A program made the translations under genes and the position numbers. Shown here piece after piece: positions 16,685 through 25,668 of a stretch of DNA of 64,000 nucleotides. Below the pieces are notes generated by a model. That model was given only the letters and a program-made list of their open reading frames with translations. It searched no databases and was not told where the DNA came from. Numbering within the stretch: position 1 is the stretch's first letter; every line of letters starts with the position of its first letter. This DNA comes from Variovorax sp. OAS795 (GTDB lineage Bacteria > Pseudomonadota > Gammaproteobacteria > Burkholderiales > Burkholderiaceae_C). The stretch lies in contig NZ_JBEPOH010000001.1 of the NCBI RefSeq assembly GCF_040546685.1, forward strand, positions 1,674,001 through 1,738,000. Reading direction: 5' to 3'.

Positions 16685-17965
16685 TCAGCGCCGCGGAACC
16701 GTGACCGCGCCCACGTGCAGGGTGCGGCCCGCGCCGATACCCGCAGCCACCAGGGCGATGCCGAGCCCGATGAAGAGCCACGACGACGAACGGAAGCTGC
16801 CGGTCCATCCGTGCAGCAGGCCGGCCAGGAGCGGCCCGCACGCGGCCACCACATAACCGACGCCCTGTGCCATGCCCGACAGGTGCGCCGCCACGTGCGA
16901 GTCGGGCGAGCGCAGAACGATCATCGTGAGCGCCAGCGCAAAGGTGCCGCCCTGCGCGATGCCCAGCAGCACGGCCCACAGCCACACGCCGCCGAGCGGC
17001 GCGAACAGCATGGCCAGCATGGCGGCCACCGTGAGCGCGGCCAGCACCACGGCCAAGCCGCGCTGGTTGCGCAGCTTCACCGCCACGGCCGGCACCACGA
17101 GGCAGGTCACGACCTGCGTCATGACCGAGAGCGAGACCACGTAGCCCGCGGTCTCGCTGCCCAGCCCGCGTTCGCGCAGGATGGGTGCGAGCCATCCCAT
17201 CACGATGTAGGCCAGCGCCGATTGCAGTCCCATGAAGAATGTGACCTGCCACGCGAGCCGGTCGCGCCACAGCCCGCGCACCGTGAAGCCCGATTCGCTG
17301 GCCACCGGCTTCAGCGGCAAGGCCTGCGGTGCCCAGATCAGCGTGACCAGCAAGGCCGGCGCGGCCCACATGGCCAGGGCGTAGGGCCAGCCGCCGCCGA
17401 GCGCATGCTCCAGCGGCACCGTGAGGCCCGCGGCGCTGGCCGCGCCGCCGCACACGGCCATGGTGTAGAGGCCCATCATCAGCGCCGCCTGCCCGGCGAA
17501 GTCGCGCTTCACGAGGCCCGAGAGCAGCACGTTCGATACTGCGATGCCGCTGCCCGCGATGGCCGAGGCCAGGAACAGCAGCGGGATGTTGCCGGTGCCG
17601 CGCAGCAGCGTGCCCACAAGGATGAGCACCATGCAGCCGAGCAGCGTGCGCTCCGTGCCGAAGCGGCGGCCGAGGCCCGGTGCCAGCGGTGCGAACACGC
17701 CCAGGCAGACGATGGGCAGCGTGGTCAGCAAGCTCGCGGCGGTGGCGGAGAGGCCGGTGGCCGCGATGATTTCGGGCAGCACCACCGACAGGCTGGCGAA
17801 CACCGGGCGAAGGTTGAAGGCGATCAGCACCACGCTCGCGCCCAGCAGGATGCGGCGGCCCAGACTGCCCGCCGGCGTGGCGCGGGGCGCGGGCAAGCTG
17901 TCGGCCTCGGCGTCGATCAGCAGGTCGTCGGCGGCGTGAGATGCGCGCAGCGGCAGCGCGCTCAT
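16685..17965 (-). CDS. CynX/NimT family MFS transporter
   Basis: A 426-residue inner-membrane permease with about 12 hydrophobic segments after a polar 35-residue N terminus. LIAFNLRPVFASLSVVLPEI in helix 1 is the signature of the CynX/NimT group of the major facilitator superfamily, whose members are associated with cyanate or nitroimidazole resistance and other efflux. Its ATG overlaps the stop of the GntR regulator gene by four bases, so they form an operon and the regulator probably controls it. The cyanase gene is 3 kb away, not in the same unit; a role in cyanate transport is possible but unproven. Confidence 0.9.
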   Translation of the reverse strand: MSALPLRASHAADDLLIDAEADSLPAPRATPAGSLGRRILLGASVVLIAFNLRPVFASLSVVLPEIIAATGLSATAASLLTTLPIVCLGVFAPLAPGLGRRFGTERTLLGCMVLILVGTLLRGTGNIPLLFLASAIAGSGIAVSNVLLSGLVKRDFAGQAALMMGLYTMAVCGGAASAAGLTVPLEHALGGGWPYALAMWAAPALLVTLIWAPQALPLKPVASESGFTVRGLWRDRLAWQVTFFMGLQSALAYIVMGWLAPILRERGLGSETAGYVVSLSVMTQVVTCLVVPAVAVKLRNQRGLAVVLAALTVAAMLAMLFAPLGGVWLWAVLLGIAQGGTFALALTMIVLRSPDSHVAAHLSGMAQGVGYVVAACGPLLAGLLHGWTGSFRSSSWLFIGLGIALVAAGIGAGRTLHVGAVTVPRR

Positions 17966-18651
17966 CGCACGGGCTCCGCGTCCTGCGCTAGCGCGTCGAT
18001 CATCGGCGACATGAAATCGCGCACTGCCTCCGCGGCACGGTCGGGGTCCCGGCTGGCAATGGCTGCCACGATGGCGGTGTGCGCGGCCGTGTCGGGTTCC
18101 GGCAGGCTGGTGTCCATGGTGCTGGCGATGGTTTCCTTGATGTAGCCCGCGATGAAGCGGCAGGTTTCGGCCAGCGCGAGATTGCCGGACATGTCGACGA
18201 TGGCCAGGTGAAAGGCCAGGTCGCGCTCGATGAAAGCCGCACCGCCGTCTTTCGCCTCGGGCACGCCGCGCTTTTCGAGCAGCGTCTTGAGGTTGCGCAG
18301 GTCCCTGGCGGTGTGGCGCAGCGCGGCCAGCCGTGCGGCCTCGACCTCGAGTGCGCGGCGCACCTCGAACTGGTCCCGAAGGCTCGCGCGCCGCATCTTC
18401 TGCAAGCTGAGCGAGGGGTCGAAGCCCGAGCGCACGTAGGTGCCGGAACCCTGGCGCACTTCGAGCAGGCCGCGCGAGACCAGCGTCTTGACGGCTTCGC
18501 GCACGGTGCCGCGGCTCACGCCCAGCAGCAGTGCCAACTGCGGTTCGATCGGTATGCGCGAGCCGACATGCCAGCGGCCGCCGGCAATTTCGGCCCGGAT
18601 GCTGTCGGCGGCGCTGTCGGCCAGGGAGGTGCGCGGAGCTTGAAGGAGCAT
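17962..18651 (-). CDS. GntR-family (FadR subfamily) transcriptional regulator
   Basis: A 229-residue regulator. The winged HTH covers residues about 10-75 (PIEPQLALLLGVSRGTVREAVKTLVSRGLLEVRQGSGTYV), and an all-helical FCD effector domain follows (residues about 95-215), which usually binds a carboxylic acid through a metal site. It is first in a two-gene unit with the CynX/NimT permease (4-base overlap), so the permease substrate is probably related to the effector. A short dyad lies about 20 bases upstream of the start. Confidence 0.92.
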   Translation of the reverse strand: MLLQAPRTSLADSAADSIRAEIAGGRWHVGSRIPIEPQLALLLGVSRGTVREAVKTLVSRGLLEVRQGSGTYVRSGFDPSLSLQKMRRASLRDQFEVRRALEVEAARLAALRHTARDLRNLKTLLEKRGVPEAKDGGAAFIERDLAFHLAIVDMSGNLALAETCRFIAGYIKETIASTMDTSLPEPDTAAHTAIVAAIASRDPDRAAEAVRDFMSPMIDALAQDAEPVR

Positions 18652-18669
18652 ATGAAGAAAAAAGACCTA

Positions 18670-18680
18670 ATTCATTGAAT
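18670..18680. promoter_or_regulatory. Candidate GntR operator upstream of the regulator
   Basis: attca-t-tgaat is a perfect 5-base dyad with one central base in an AT-rich patch 19-29 bases upstream of the GntR start codon. The hexamer tcattg is also repeated 8 bases apart at 18672 and 18680. Location fits autoregulation; the sequence differs from the classical FadR consensus, so this is tentative. Confidence 0.35.
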
Positions 18681-18797
18681 CATTGGACGAATTTTCGCGC
18701 ATCTGGATTGTCGCAGTCGGGCAGAGGGACTTCGCACACGGCGCGTCTGCACGCAGCGCGGCTGCTGCCGGGCCGTGGCAAGCGGGATGCCTGCCGG

Positions 18798-21065
18798 CTA
18801 TCGGCGCGTGCTTGTGCCGCTCTTCGCGATGACGCCGGCGCCGCGCACTTCGAGCTTGCGCTGGTCCACCACCTTGCCGGTGGCATCGACCAGTTCGATC
18901 ACGTGGCGCCCGGGCCAGGGCAGCCATTGCGCGGTGTTGCCGCGCGCAAAGTGCTTGCCGTCGATGCGCCACTGCACGCCGCGGCCTTCGGACTCGAAAC
19001 GCACGCGCTGGTGCAGCGGCGGAATGTCCGGGTCCAGCGCGATGATGGTGCCGTCCGCGGGCGCGGTGATGCGTGCGGCCGCGGCTTCGACCGGCGCGCC
19101 GCTGTTGTCGAGCGCGAACAGCGGCTGTTCCGTGCCTTGCAGGAACCAGTCGCTCCGCGTCGCCTCGAGCGGGTTGCCGTCGCCGCCGGGGCCGAATGCC
19201 ACGCGGGCCTCGACCAGGCCGGGCGGCGGCCGGGGTGCGCGGCTCGGTTCCCGCGCATGCAGGAAGCGCATCACCTCGGCCCAGACCGGCGCCGCGCCGC
19301 TGGTGCCGCTCACGTCCCACATCGATGCGCCGCTCGCGTTGCCGACCCACACGCCCACCGTGTAGCGCTGCGACCAGCCCACGGCCCAGTTGTCGCGCAT
19401 GTCCTTGCTGGTGCCGGTCTTCACCGCGGTCCAGAAACGCGTCGAAAGGATGCTGTCCAGGCCGAAGGTGCGCGTGCGTGCATTCGCGTCGGACAGGATG
19501 TCGCCGACGATGAAGGCAGCGCCCGCGTCGAGGATGGACGCTGCGGGGTCGACGGCCTTCTTCCCGGCGGGCGTTGGCGCGGACAGCGTGGTGGGGCCGT
19601 AGCGCCCGCCGTTGGCGAGCATGCGGTAGGCGTTGGTGAGCGACAGCAACGAGACCTCGGCGCTCCCGAGCGCGAGGCTGTAGCCGTAGTAGTCGCCGCT
19701 TTCGCGCAGCGGCAGCCCGGCCGCGCGCAGCTGGCGCGCAAACGATTCAGGCGACACCATCACCAGCGTGCGCACCGCCGGCACGTTGAGCGAAGCTGCG
19801 AGTGCCGTGCGCGCCGACACCGGCCCCTTGAACTGCCGGTCGTAGTTTTGCGGAATGTAGAGCCCGCTCGCGGTGTTGATCTGCGCCGACGAATCGTCGA
19901 TCAGCGAGGCCGCGGTGAGTCGCCGCTCGGCGATGGCCTGCGCATAGAGCAGCGGCTTGAGCGTCGAGCCGGGCTGGCGCAGCGCGGTGACGGCATCGAC
20001 CTCGGCCGCCTGGCTCAGCGGGCCCGACGATCCGACCCAGGCCAGCACCTCGCCGCTCGCGTTGTCGAGCACCACCAGCGCGCCGTCTTCCACATGCCGG
20101 CCGCGCAGTTCCTTCAGGTGGCGCTGCAGCGTGCCGAGCGCAAAGCGCTGCAGCGGTGCGCGCAGCGTGGTCCTGATGGCCGCATCCTTGTTTGCCACCT
20201 GCCGTGCGGATGGGACGGCAGCGCCCGCCGCTTCACCGGCTTCGCGCAACTCCCTCAGCGCACGGCGCGCCGCGTGCGGCGCGATGCCTTCGTTCGCATC
20301 GAAGGCGCGCCGCTGCACGGCGGCGCTCGTGAACATGTCGAGCGCTTCGCAATCGATCTTGCGCTCGGGCTCCATGGCGCGCATGACCTCGCAGGCACGC
20401 TGCGCCACCAGCGCGGGCTTGGCGTTGGGCGCGCGCACCAGCGCGGCGGCCACGCTGGCCTCGCGCGCGTCCAGGCCATTCGGCGCCTTGCCGAACAGCG
20501 TGCGCGAGAGCGCATCGATGCCCACGATCTCGCCGCGGAAGGGCACGGTGTTGAGGTAGGCCTCGAGGATCTGGTCCTTGCGCCAGCTGCGTTCCAGCTG
20601 TGCGGCCGCCACGGTCTGGCCGATCTTCTGCGTGAAGGTGCGTCCGCTGTTGGCGCGGCGCAGGTCTTCGTCGAGCAGGCCCGACAGCTGCATCGTGATG
20701 GTCGATGCGCCGCGCGTGCGGGTGTTCCACAAATTGCCCCAGGCAGCAGCCGATACGGCGCGCCAGTCGATGCCGCTGTGCTCGTAGAAGCGCCGGTCCT
20801 CGCTCATCACCATGGCCATGCGCAGCGCGGGCGAGACATCGGCCAGCGCCGTCCATTGGCCGCGCCGCACAGTGGCATCGGTGCGCACGCGCTGCAGCAG
20901 CTCGCCGTTGCGATCGAGCACTGCGGTATCGGACGAACGGAACTCGCGCTTCACTTCGTCGAAGCTCACGACGCCGGCCGATGCCGGCGCCGGCTGTACC
21001 CAGGCGAGGGCCGTCAGCGTTGCGGCAAGGCAACTGCGGCGGGCGGTGAAGAACGGGCGGTTCAT
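18798..21065 (-). CDS. pbpC: Penicillin-binding protein 1C
   Basis: Bifunctional peptidoglycan glycosyltransferase/transpeptidase-like protein anchored in the inner membrane, 755 residues. The N-terminal hydrophobic segment (residues 12-30) precedes the GT51 domain, with catalytic Glu89 in EDRRFYEHSG, RGASTITMQL and RKDQILEAYLN. The transpeptidase domain has the STLK motif (Ser367, Lys370), SLN and KTGTS, and a C-terminal PBP1C-specific beta domain ends the protein. The start is the ATG giving MNRPFFTARR. In E. coli pbpC follows the alpha-2-macroglobulin gene yfhM; here such a gene lies 11 kb away. The gene stands alone. Confidence 0.93.
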   Translation of the reverse strand: MNRPFFTARRSCLAATLTALAWVQPAPASAGVVSFDEVKREFRSSDTAVLDRNGELLQRVRTDATVRRGQWTALADVSPALRMAMVMSEDRRFYEHSGIDWRAVSAAAWGNLWNTRTRGASTITMQLSGLLDEDLRRANSGRTFTQKIGQTVAAAQLERSWRKDQILEAYLNTVPFRGEIVGIDALSRTLFGKAPNGLDAREASVAAALVRAPNAKPALVAQRACEVMRAMEPERKIDCEALDMFTSAAVQRRAFDANEGIAPHAARRALRELREAGEAAGAAVPSARQVANKDAAIRTTLRAPLQRFALGTLQRHLKELRGRHVEDGALVVLDNASGEVLAWVGSSGPLSQAAEVDAVTALRQPGSTLKPLLYAQAIAERRLTAASLIDDSSAQINTASGLYIPQNYDRQFKGPVSARTALAASLNVPAVRTLVMVSPESFARQLRAAGLPLRESGDYYGYSLALGSAEVSLLSLTNAYRMLANGGRYGPTTLSAPTPAGKKAVDPAASILDAGAAFIVGDILSDANARTRTFGLDSILSTRFWTAVKTGTSKDMRDNWAVGWSQRYTVGVWVGNASGASMWDVSGTSGAAPVWAEVMRFLHAREPSRAPRPPPGLVEARVAFGPGGDGNPLEATRSDWFLQGTEQPLFALDNSGAPVEAAAARITAPADGTIIALDPDIPPLHQRVRFESEGRGVQWRIDGKHFARGNTAQWLPWPGRHVIELVDATGKVVDQRKLEVRGAGVIAKSGTSTRR

Positions 21066-21337
21066 GGAAGGCGGCGTGGATGCAGGGCGGGAATCGGCTG
21101 CGCGGGGCGCCATTCTCGGCCATGCGTCCACGGGAACTGCACCTACTTGCAGACGGGCGGGCCGCCGCCTGCGGTGGCAGCGGCTTGGCGCCAGAGTCTG
21201 CAGCACGTTCCACATCCGGTAACGAACTTCACGCCCCGGCCCCATGGCAGATACCGGACCGAGACGGAGGTGGCCTTCAATGCAGATGCCGGCTTGCGGA
21301 GGCAAGCCGCCTTTCCATAACTCCAAGGAGAAATCAA

Positions 21338-21550
21338 ATGATGATCAAGACACTGGCTGTTCTGCTCGCCGCATCGGCTGTCCTGGCCGGCTGCGTGGTC
21401 GCACCTTACGACCGTTCGCCGCCGCCGCGTGGCCAATACTATGGCGGTGACCGAGACCGCGACGGCGTACCCAATCGGTATGACCGAGACCGCGATGGCG
21501 ATGGGGTGCCCAACCGCTACGATCGCCGGCCGAACAACCCCTATCGCTGA
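21338..21550 (+). CDS. Small lipoprotein with thrombospondin-type-3-like Asp repeats
   Basis: A 70-residue protein with a lipoprotein signal (LAVLLAASAVLAGC, lipidated Cys at residue 18). The mature part is short and very polar, with two copies of D-R-D-(G-D)-G-V-P-N-R-Y-D in residues about 38-62. Repeats of the DxDxDGxxN type bind calcium in thrombospondin type 3 and OmpA-linker regions. A clear AAGGAG ribosome-binding site lies 7 bases before the ATG. It probably sits on the envelope as a small calcium-binding or spacer lipoprotein; the function is unknown. Confidence 0.8.
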   Translation: MMIKTLAVLLAASAVLAGCVVAPYDRSPPPRGQYYGGDRDRDGVPNRYDRDRDGDGVPNRYDRRPNNPYR

Positions 21551-21567
21551 TCCACGCTCAGCGCACC

Positions 21568-22194
21568 TCAGGCGGGCCGGCGCGCGAGCAGGGCCCACAC
21601 ACCCGCCGCGCTCAGCAGCGATCCGCCTGCAAGGTTGAAACGCCGCTGTGCACGCGCAGAAGAAAGCAGCCTGCGCGCCGTGCCCGCGAACACCGCGTAG
21701 AGCGTGGCATTGAGCGCGGCCATGGCCACGAAGGTGACCGCCAGCACCCACAGCTGGCGCGTCGCGTCGGCCGTCGGACTCAGGAACTGCGGCAGGAATG
21801 CCACGAAGAACACGATGCCCTTGGGGTTCAGCGCGGTCACCAGGTAGGTGTTGGCGAACAGCCTCCATCGCGAAACCTGCGCGGCCGGTGCAGCGATTTC
21901 CGCCGGCGCGATGCCCGCCCGCAGCAGCTTGATGCCGAGATAGATCAGGTACAGGCCGCCCACCCACTTCACCACCATGAACCAGAACGCCGAGGTGGCG
22001 AGCAGCGCCCCCAGGCCCAGCAGCGACACCACCAGCGCGGTCGAATCGCCGAGCGCCACCGCGGCCACCAGCGGCACGTTGGCGCGGCGGCCGTGCGACA
22101 TCGAATAGCTGATCACCGTGAGGATGGTCGGACCCGGAATGATCAAGAGCACGGCGGATGCGGCCACGAAGGCGAGCCAGAGTTCAACGGGCAT
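21568..22194 (-). CDS. LysE/RhtB family amino-acid exporter
   Basis: A 208-residue inner-membrane protein with about six hydrophobic segments. The N-terminal half reads LLIIPGPTILTVISYSMSHGRRAN, with the GPT motif of RhtB/LysE proteins, and VKWVGGLYLIYLGIKLLRAG is the usual third segment. Members export homoserine, threonine, lysine or other small metabolites. It is convergent with the small lipoprotein gene and shares strand with the DUF2277 and acetyltransferase genes behind it. The substrate is not defined. Confidence 0.9.
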   Translation of the reverse strand: MPVELWLAFVAASAVLLIIPGPTILTVISYSMSHGRRANVPLVAAVALGDSTALVVSLLGLGALLATSAFWFMVVKWVGGLYLIYLGIKLLRAGIAPAEIAAPAAQVSRWRLFANTYLVTALNPKGIVFFVAFLPQFLSPTADATRQLWVLAVTFVAMAALNATLYAVFAGTARRLLSSARAQRRFNLAGGSLLSAAGVWALLARRPA

Positions 22195-22223
22195 GAAGAG
22201 TCTCCAAGTGGATGTTGCGTTGT

Positions 22224-22493
22224 TCAGGTGCCGAAGCGCTCGGCCGACCGGGCACGGGCGCGTTCGGCCTCGATGGCCCGGTCGCGCGGCTCGGCGGTGG
22301 TCACCAGCGAATCGATGAGGCGCGTTGCGCTGGCTGCCACTTCATCGACCGCGCGCTCGAAGGCTTGCTGGTTCGCCTTCGACGGCACGCTGAAGCCGCT
22401 GAGCTTGCGCACGAACTGCAGCGCGGCGGCACGGATCTCCTGCTCGGTGGCGGGAGGCTCGAAGTTGTAGAGGGTCTTGATGCTTCTGCACAT
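22224..22493 (-). CDS. DUF2277 family protein
   Basis: An 89-residue soluble protein starting MCRSIKTLYNFEPPATEQEI, followed by a RAAALQFVRKLSGF segment, PSKANQQAF, and a conserved tail with TTAEPRDRAIEAERARARS. This is the compact helical DUF2277 family, broadly distributed and without known function. It has 12 bases to the acetyltransferase gene upstream and 29 to the exporter gene downstream on the same strand, so a short operon is likely. Confidence 0.9.
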   Translation of the reverse strand: MCRSIKTLYNFEPPATEQEIRAAALQFVRKLSGFSVPSKANQQAFERAVDEVAASATRLIDSLVTTAEPRDRAIEAERARARSAERFGT

Positions 22494-22505
22494 GGGAACT
22501 CCATT

Positions 22506-22931
22506 TCATTCGAGCAGCCCGCGCTCCGCGGCCTGCGCCTGGTTCTCGAAGATCGCCATCGCGGTCTTCATTCGCCGGAAGCCGAACTTCGCGTAGAAGG
22601 GCTCCTTGCCGGCGACCGCGTACAGGATGATCTTGCGGTGTCCTTTGGAAAGATCCATGAGCCGCGAGACGATTTGCTTGCCCAGGCCGGTGCCCTGGTG
22701 GCTCGGATGCACGGCCACGTCGCAGATGTACGCGCAGTCGAGCCCGTCGGCCAGCGCGCGCCCGGCGCCCACCAGGCGGCCTTCGTTGTAGACGAAGCTC
22801 TTGAACATGCTGTTGGAAAACACGAGCTTCAGGCCGTCGGGCTGCTTGTTGCCGAGCGGTGCGGCCTGGTAGAGCCGCGAGAGCTCTTCCCAATCGATGC
22901 CTTCGAGCGAATGGCGCCATTCGAGTGTCAT
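22506..22931 (-). CDS. GNAT-family N-acetyltransferase
   Basis: A 141-residue acetyltransferase. Motif A with the acetyl-CoA pyrophosphate loop is VAVHPSHQGTGLGKQIVSRLM (Q-G-T-G-L-G), and motif B contains FYAKFGFRRM near the C terminus. Such enzymes transfer acetyl from acetyl-CoA to an amine; the acceptor is unknown. It follows mnmH by 28 bases on the same strand, so it may be the tail of the selenium-related transcript together with the DUF2277 and exporter genes. Confidence 0.88.
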   Translation of the reverse strand: MTLEWRHSLEGIDWEELSRLYQAAPLGNKQPDGLKLVFSNSMFKSFVYNEGRLVGAGRALADGLDCAYICDVAVHPSHQGTGLGKQIVSRLMDLSKGHRKIILYAVAGKEPFYAKFGFRRMKTAMAIFENQAQAAERGLLE

Positions 22932-22959
22932 GGAGCGTGCCTGTTGGGTGTGCGGCCGG

Positions 22960-24033
22960 TCAGCCCGCGGGGTTCAACTGCAGGATGGCGTCTGCCACGG
23001 CTTCGATGCCCTGTTCCGTGAGGTCGGGTGCCGCCACCTGCTGCCGCCCGGGCCACTTCTCGAAGTGGCGCGCCTGCGAGCGTTCGTAGTGCGGATCGTA
23101 GTGAAGCGCCATGAGTTCCGCAAAGAGCTGCGGCAGGTCGCCCTCGAACGCCCATTCCTGCCAGCGCTGCACCACCGTCTTGCCCTGCATTTCCTTCAGG
23201 CGCTCCAGCTGGGCCGCGAGCCCGGCGCGGTCGTCGCCCAGGTAGGCGTAGTCGCGCAGCAGGTAGTCGAGCCGCGCGGCGGCGTCGGCCTGGATTTCGA
23301 TGCAGGCCGCGGCGCGCATGTGCGCGACGAGTGGAATGGGCACCGAGAGCCGGCCGATGCGCGCGCTCTCGCCTTCGACGTAGAGCGGGCGCGAAAGATC
23401 GAGCGCCTCGAGGCAGGCCGCGATGCGGGTCTCGAACTGCTTCTGCGAGGGCTGCGGCACGCCGGGCAGGGCGCCCAGCAGCGACCCCTTGTGGCTTGCG
23501 CAATGCTCCAGGTCGAGCACCTGTTCGCCGCGCGCCGCCAGCGCCTGCAGCACCCGCGTCTTGGCGCTGCCGGTAGCGCCGCAGATCACCCGCAACTGCA
23601 GCCTGGGCACGGTGGCCTCGATCTGCGCCAGCACGTGATGGCGAAAGCTCTTGTAGCCGCCGGCAAGCTGCTGCGCGTCCCAGCCGACCAGGCGCAGCCA
23701 GGTCACCATCGAGCCGCTGCGCAGGCCCCCGCGCCAGCAATAGACGAGCGGGCGCCAGCTGGCGGGCTGATCGGCAAAGCGCTCGCGCAGGTGCCGCGCG
23801 AGGTTGGCGGCCACCATGGCGCCGCCGACGCGCCGCGCCTCGAAGGCGCCGGTCTGCTTGTAGATGGTGCCGACGATGCGGCGCTCGTCGTCGTCGAGCA
23901 CCGGGCAATTGATGGCGCCCGGAATGTGGTCGAGCGCAAACTCCGAAGGCGAGCGCGCGTCGATGACGGTGTCGAACCGGTGCATGTCGCCCACGCGCGT
24001 GGGCTGGTGGCGCGGGTTGTCGTGTTCACGCAT
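22960..24033 (-). CDS. mnmH: tRNA 2-selenouridine synthase
   Basis: Replaces the sulfur of 2-thiouridine at wobble position 34 with selenium, using selenophosphate. The 357-residue protein has an N-terminal rhodanese domain with catalytic Cys99 in VYCWRGGLRSGSM and a C-terminal P-loop domain with GATGSAKTR near residue 147. The ATG overlaps the 3' end of the phnE-like gene by eight bases. The start MREHDNP was chosen because the rhodanese domain begins soon after and the longer form would intrude into the transporter gene. SelD, which supplies selenophosphate, lies 3.5 kb away divergent. Confidence 0.95.
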   Translation of the reverse strand: MREHDNPRHQPTRVGDMHRFDTVIDARSPSEFALDHIPGAINCPVLDDDERRIVGTIYKQTGAFEARRVGGAMVAANLARHLRERFADQPASWRPLVYCWRGGLRSGSMVTWLRLVGWDAQQLAGGYKSFRHHVLAQIEATVPRLQLRVICGATGSAKTRVLQALAARGEQVLDLEHCASHKGSLLGALPGVPQPSQKQFETRIAACLEALDLSRPLYVEGESARIGRLSVPIPLVAHMRAAACIEIQADAAARLDYLLRDYAYLGDDRAGLAAQLERLKEMQGKTVVQRWQEWAFEGDLPQLFAELMALHYDPHYERSQARHFEKWPGRQQVAAPDLTEQGIEAVADAILQLNPAG

Positions 24034-24829
24034 GGGCGTGCCCCAGGTTGCGCCGCAGCCGGCCGCTCGCCAGGTCGACGACGGCCACCAGCACGAACAT
24101 TGCAATCAGTACGGTCATGGCCTGCTGCTGTTGGAAGATCGACAAGTGAAAGTAGAGAAGTTGCCCCAGGCCGCCGCCGCCGACGAAGCCCAGCACCGCG
24201 GCCATCCGGATGTTCATTTCCCAACGATACAGCGCATAGGCCACCCATTGCGGCAGCACGAGCGGAAGGCTGCCGTAGCCGAAGGCCGCGACCGCGCCGG
24301 CACCGCCGAGCGCCAGCGCCTGCTCGGGTTCGCGCGGCGCGTTCTCCAGGCTCTCGGCGAACAGCCGGCCGAGCACGCCGGTGGTGTGCAGCGCGAGCGC
24401 GAGCGCGCCGGCAAACGGGCCGATGCCCGCGGCCAGCACCATGAGCGCGGCCCACACCAGCTCGGGCACGCTGCGCAGGAAGTTGAGGACAAAGCGGCAG
24501 GCCTGCCGCAGCAGCAGGCCCGAGCGGCCCGACGCGGGCAGCGCGAGCAGGGCGGCGCCCACGGCCGCCAGCAGCGTGCCGAGCGCCGACACGGCCAGCG
24601 TCTGCAGCGCGCCCCACGCCGTCTTGGCAAGGAAGGCGCTCGAAAGATCCGGCGGAAAGAACTCGGCGACGAACTTGCCCATGAGGCCGATCGATTCGGC
24701 TGTGAAGAGCGCGCGGTAGTCGATGGCCAGGTAGGCGAAGCTGGCCGCCACGCCTGCGAGCACCAGCGCCGATGCGATCCAGCAGCGGATGCAGCGCGGC
24801 GGCCCGGCCAGCTTCATGCGCGCGTTCAT
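24026..24829 (-). CDS. phnE: PhnE-type ABC permease, second copy (probable selenium compound uptake)
   Basis: A 267-residue inner-membrane permease with about six segments. The EAA-like loop reads ENAPREPEQALALGGAGAVAAFGYGSLPLVLPQWVAYALYRWEMNIR, and a VLGFVGGGGLGQLL block follows, as in PhnE. It overlaps the upstream permease by four bases and mnmH by eight, so it is translationally coupled with both. The pairing of two PhnE-like permeases with MnmH and SelD resembles the loci annotated as putative selenate ABC transporters. Phosphonate or phosphite transport remains possible. Confidence 0.88.
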   Translation of the reverse strand: MNARMKLAGPPRCIRCWIASALVLAGVAASFAYLAIDYRALFTAESIGLMGKFVAEFFPPDLSSAFLAKTAWGALQTLAVSALGTLLAAVGAALLALPASGRSGLLLRQACRFVLNFLRSVPELVWAALMVLAAGIGPFAGALALALHTTGVLGRLFAESLENAPREPEQALALGGAGAVAAFGYGSLPLVLPQWVAYALYRWEMNIRMAAVLGFVGGGGLGQLLYFHLSIFQQQQAMTVLIAMFVLVAVVDLASGRLRRNLGHAHA

Positions 24830-25668
24830 GCCAGCAACCGCCGCAGCGCATTGCTCAGCGCATCCGCGAGCAGCACCAGCACCAGGAACACCAGCAGGAT
24901 GCTGCTCGCTTCGCCGCCGTTGAGCATCTTCATCGACTGGTCCATGAGCTGGCCCAGGCCGCCCGCGCCCACGAAGCCCATGACGACCGAGGCCCTGACG
25001 GCGCACTCCCACCGGTACACCGTGTACGAGATGAGCTCCTGCCCGCAATGGGGCAACAACCCGTAGACCAGCGCGGCCAGGCGCGCGCTGCCGCTTTCCA
25101 ACAACGCGCGGGCGGGCCGCGTGTCGGTCGATTCGAGCACCTCGGCGTACACCTTGCCCAGCATGCCGCCGTAGGTGATGGCCAGCGCCAGCACGCCCGC
25201 CGCGGGGCCAAGGCCGAGCGCGCGCACGAAGACCAGCGCCCAGACGATTTCCGGAATGGCGCGCAGCACCATCAGCACGGAACGCCCGGCCTGGCGCACC
25301 ACGCCCGCTTGCACACGCCCCGGCCCCGGTCCGATGCGCGAGACCGAGAGCGCGCGCGTGGTCACGAAGGCGAGCGGCGCGCCGATGGCGAATGCCAGCG
25401 CCGTGCCCGCGGTGGCCATGGCCAGCGTCTCGAGCGTGGCCTTGCCCAGCATCGCCAGAAAGGCCGGCGACGTCTCGGGCGGCAGGAAGCCGGCCAGGAA
25501 GCCGCCGATCACCTGAAGGTTGCCGGGCGCGAAGAGGGCCGCGGGTGCGAAGCCCGAGAGCTGCAGCATCGGCCATGCAATCACAAGCGCGGCCAGCAGC
25601 CACACGACACGGCGCCGCGCGAGGGGATCGCGCAGCGCGTCTCGCCGCAAGGGTTGCGCGGTGGTCAC
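24826..25668 (-). CDS. phnE: PhnE-type ABC permease, first copy (probable selenium compound uptake)
   Basis: A 280-residue inner-membrane permease with about six segments. The cytoplasmic loop with [30 protein letters not shown] then [27 protein letters not shown] is the binding-protein-dependent permease signature of the PhnE family. The start is a GTG overlapping the stop of the ATPase gene by four bases (GTGA), which decides the start. It probably forms the transmembrane channel with the second PhnE-like protein. Confidence 0.9.
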   Translation of the reverse strand: MTTAQPLRRDALRDPLARRRVVWLLAALVIAWPMLQLSGFAPAALFAPGNLQVIGGFLAGFLPPETSPAFLAMLGKATLETLAMATAGTALAFAIGAPLAFVTTRALSVSRIGPGPGRVQAGVVRQAGRSVLMVLRAIPEIVWALVFVRALGLGPAAGVLALAITYGGMLGKVYAEVLESTDTRPARALLESGSARLAALVYGLLPHCGQELISYTVYRWECAVRASVVMGFVGAGGLGQLMDQSMKMLNGGEASSILLVFLVLVLLADALSNALRRLLA

